A stretch of 64,000 nt of DNA from Nitrospira sp. UBA2082 (GTDB lineage: Bacteria > Nitrospirota > Nitrospiria > Nitrospirales > Nitrospiraceae). Location of the stretch: the NCBI GenBank assembly GCA_002331335.1, contig DCZO01000016.1, positions 74,093 through 138,092 on the forward strand, written 5' to 3'. Both the position numbers and the translations under genes were made by a program. Of the stretch, positions 62,611-64,000 are shown in pieces (positions within the stretch are counted from its first letter, which is position 1; each line of letters opens with the position of its first letter). Below the pieces are notes generated by a model. It saw only the letters and a list, made by a program, of their open reading frames with translations. It was not told the DNA's origin and searched no databases.

Positions 62611-64000
62611 GTGAAGACCACTAGGCTCAGCAGATGCCGGGATTCCGCCCTCGGGGCTCTCGCGACGCTGGCGTTGCTTTGTGCCGGCTGCGGTGGAGCG
62701 AAGCATAGCCAGACAGTGCCTGAGACAAGCCCCGGAGTGATTTCGCTGACCCCGGCACTCTGGCTTTCACCGAGTGCCACCACCGCCGGGCTGTCCTATC
62801 GCAATGCCTGCGGTCAGACGGCGACGGTATCTGTCGCAGACCCGCTGGCGGCTGCTCTGTCCAAGAAACTTGGCCGCGTGTTCACCGGGATCCTTCCCCA
62901 ACAGGGGACCGAACAGATACCGGACTCTGATAGCCTTATCGAGGTCGGGTTGGGGCAAAAGAAGATCGAACTTGCGATTCCGGGCCAGGGCAAGGGCACG
63001 TATCCTGCGTCCGTCACGCTGGGGATGGAGTTGGTCGTCTTGGCTCAGGATGGTACCTTCCTCTTCAACGAAAAACGACAAGGGCGCAGCCACGGCCAAG
63101 TGGAAGTTTCGAACCACTCGTGCGATGTACAGGGGTTGGAGACGATCGTTCAGGAGGCCATTGACGCAATGATCGACGAGGTCGCCAAACAGGTGGCGGC
63201 ATCGGGCCGAATTCGGGAATACGCCGCGTATCACAAGACGCGTCCTCCAACAGCCACAATTTTGACCCACCCTGCCGGGGGATTGCCTGCCCTCCCGCCG
63301 GCTGGCGTGCTACCGGAGAGTGCAACGGTACCGACCACAGGTCAAGCAGTCCTCCACGGAGCAACCCCGCAAGCCACTGCGCTGTCTTTCCATGCCATTG
63401 TGCGGGATGAAAACCAAGACCACTTGCTGCAACAGGATGAGACCCTCACGATCGAAGTTGAGGTCAAGAACGAGGGACCGAAAGAAGCCAACGGTGTGGA
63501 GGTTGTGGTCGGGGGGGCGTTGAAGGACCATTTCCCGCCGACGGTGGCCATCGGGACCGTGAAACCTGGCGAAATCAAGCGGGTATCGATCACGCGTCGA
63601 GTGGCGGAACTGAAGGAAGAAGTGCAAGGCGACGTGGTGTTGAGTCTGCGGAGTGCGACGGCATTGATGTCGCTTCCGCCGGCCAAGAGATTTTCACTGC
63701 AAATCAAGTCGGAGAAAGCCGAGCTCGAATCGGTGCCGCACGATGTCGACCGTGTCCCGAAGCCTCTCGTGGCCGCCAAACAGACGAAGAGCATCCTGAT
63801 CGCAGTTGGGGTGGGGCAGTTTCGCGATGGGCGCGTGCCGCCGGTCAAATACGCCGAGCATGATGCGGAAATCCTGTCCGGATATTTGCGTGCCATCGGA
63901 GGGATTCCTGCGGAGAGGACCCGCCTCTTGCTCAATCAGTATGCGTTGAAAGAAGATCTCGCGGAAACATTCGAGGAATGGCTGCCGAAGCGGGTGGATG
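62611..64000 (+). CDS. Caspase-family lipoprotein (C-terminus cut by window edge)
   Basis: GTG 62611, nine bases after AAAGGAG, opens a frame that runs through the window end (463 codons visible). It has a signal peptide with lipobox LCAGC at about residues 23-27, a unique region to about 225, a CARDB-like beta-sandwich (about 258-360: ALSFHAIVRDENQDHLL, LTIEVEVKNEGP, KPGEIKRVSITRRV), and the beginning of a caspase-like (peptidase C14) domain with KSILIAVGVGQFRDGRVPPV followed by KYAEHDAEILSGYL. The catalytic His and Cys lie beyond the window. Outer-membrane or periplasmic location is likely. Shared function with metacaspases is unproven. Confidence 0.82.
   Translation, partial: MKTTRLSRCRDSALGALATLALLCAGCGGAKHSQTVPETSPGVISLTPALWLSPSATTAGLSYRNACGQTATVSVADPLAAALSKKLGRVFTGILPQQGTEQIPDSDSLIEVGLGQKKIELAIPGQGKGTYPASVTLGMELVVLAQDGTFLFNEKRQGRSHGQVEVSNHSCDVQGLETIVQEAIDAMIDEVAKQVAASGRIREYAAYHKTRPPTATILTHPAGGLPALPPAGVLPESATVPTTGQAVLHGATPQATALSFHAIVRDENQDHLLQQDETLTIEVEVKNEGPKEANGVEVVVGGALKDHFPPTVAIGTVKPGEIKRVSITRRVAELKEEVQGDVVLSLRSATALMSLPPAKRFSLQIKSEKAELESVPHDVDRVPKPLVAAKQTKSILIAVGVGQFRDGRVPPVKYAEHDAEILSGYLRAIGGIPAERTRLLLNQYALKEDLAETFEEWLPKRVD

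Overview
The window looks like chromosomal DNA of a Nitrospira-type nitrite oxidiser (phylum Nitrospirota). The base composition is fairly high in GC. A long cluster combines a quinol:cytochrome c oxidoreductase (Rieske plus cytochrome b) with two cytochrome bd-like oxidase subunits, five c-type cytochromes and an ethylbenzene-dehydrogenase-type haem b protein. There is also a hopanoid pathway, the MEP isoprenoid pathway, and Gram-negative envelope genes (BamD, an Mla-type ABC system, an outer-membrane barrel). The genus is inferred from this combination; no ribosomal RNA gene is present.

Layout. 1-5.0 kb: a cut response regulator, a receiver-domain remnant, a bifunctional penicillin-binding protein, a bactofilin and an AI-2E family exporter. 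5.0-9.7 kb (minus strand): an overlapping signalling operon of one receiver protein, a histidine kinase with an N-terminal Rossmann-like domain, a membrane kinase with a periplasmic sensor, and a DUF3365 haem protein. 9.9-12.7 kb: BolA, monothiol glutaredoxin, a cyclase-family hydrolase, and an MNT/HEPN toxin-antitoxin pair. 12.7-15.9 kb: an islet holding one TIR-domain protein between two inverted copies of a diverged repeat. 15.9-25.4 kb: S-adenosylmethionine cycle (metK, ahcY), TlpA-type thioredoxin and CcdA for cytochrome c maturation, BamD, FabH, a PhoR/PhoB-like pair, and a methyltransferase.

25.5-29.1 kb is accessory DNA: an orphan DUF104 antitoxin, then a small integron cassette array without integrase in view (two foldable attC sites with matching core sites; cassettes for a HEPN-like protein, a membrane protein and a FRG-domain protein), then a RelB/ParE-type toxin-antitoxin pair. 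29.3-44.6 kb is core metabolism: ispH, smc, then squalene-hopene cyclase, hpnG, an mlaEFDC-type transporter, an outer-membrane barrel, dxs and ispG. Isoprenoid supply, hopanoid synthesis and a lipid transporter therefore lie side by side. 44.7-49.9 kb: a GT87-type mannosyltransferase, tRNA-Cys followed by three covarying hairpins, a nucleotidyltransferase pair, hpnH and two unassigned proteins.

50.1-61.6 kb is a ten-gene, co-directional respiratory cluster. A strong terminator precedes it and its genes are tightly spaced or overlapping. A minus-strand ubiA-type prenyltransferase and the first part of a caspase-family lipoprotein close the window. The most notable features are the respiratory cluster with its PRC-like/Rieske fusion, the integrase-less cassette array, the TIR islet bracketed by inverted repeats, the hairpin triplet beside tRNA-Cys, and the Rossmann-kinase signalling operon.
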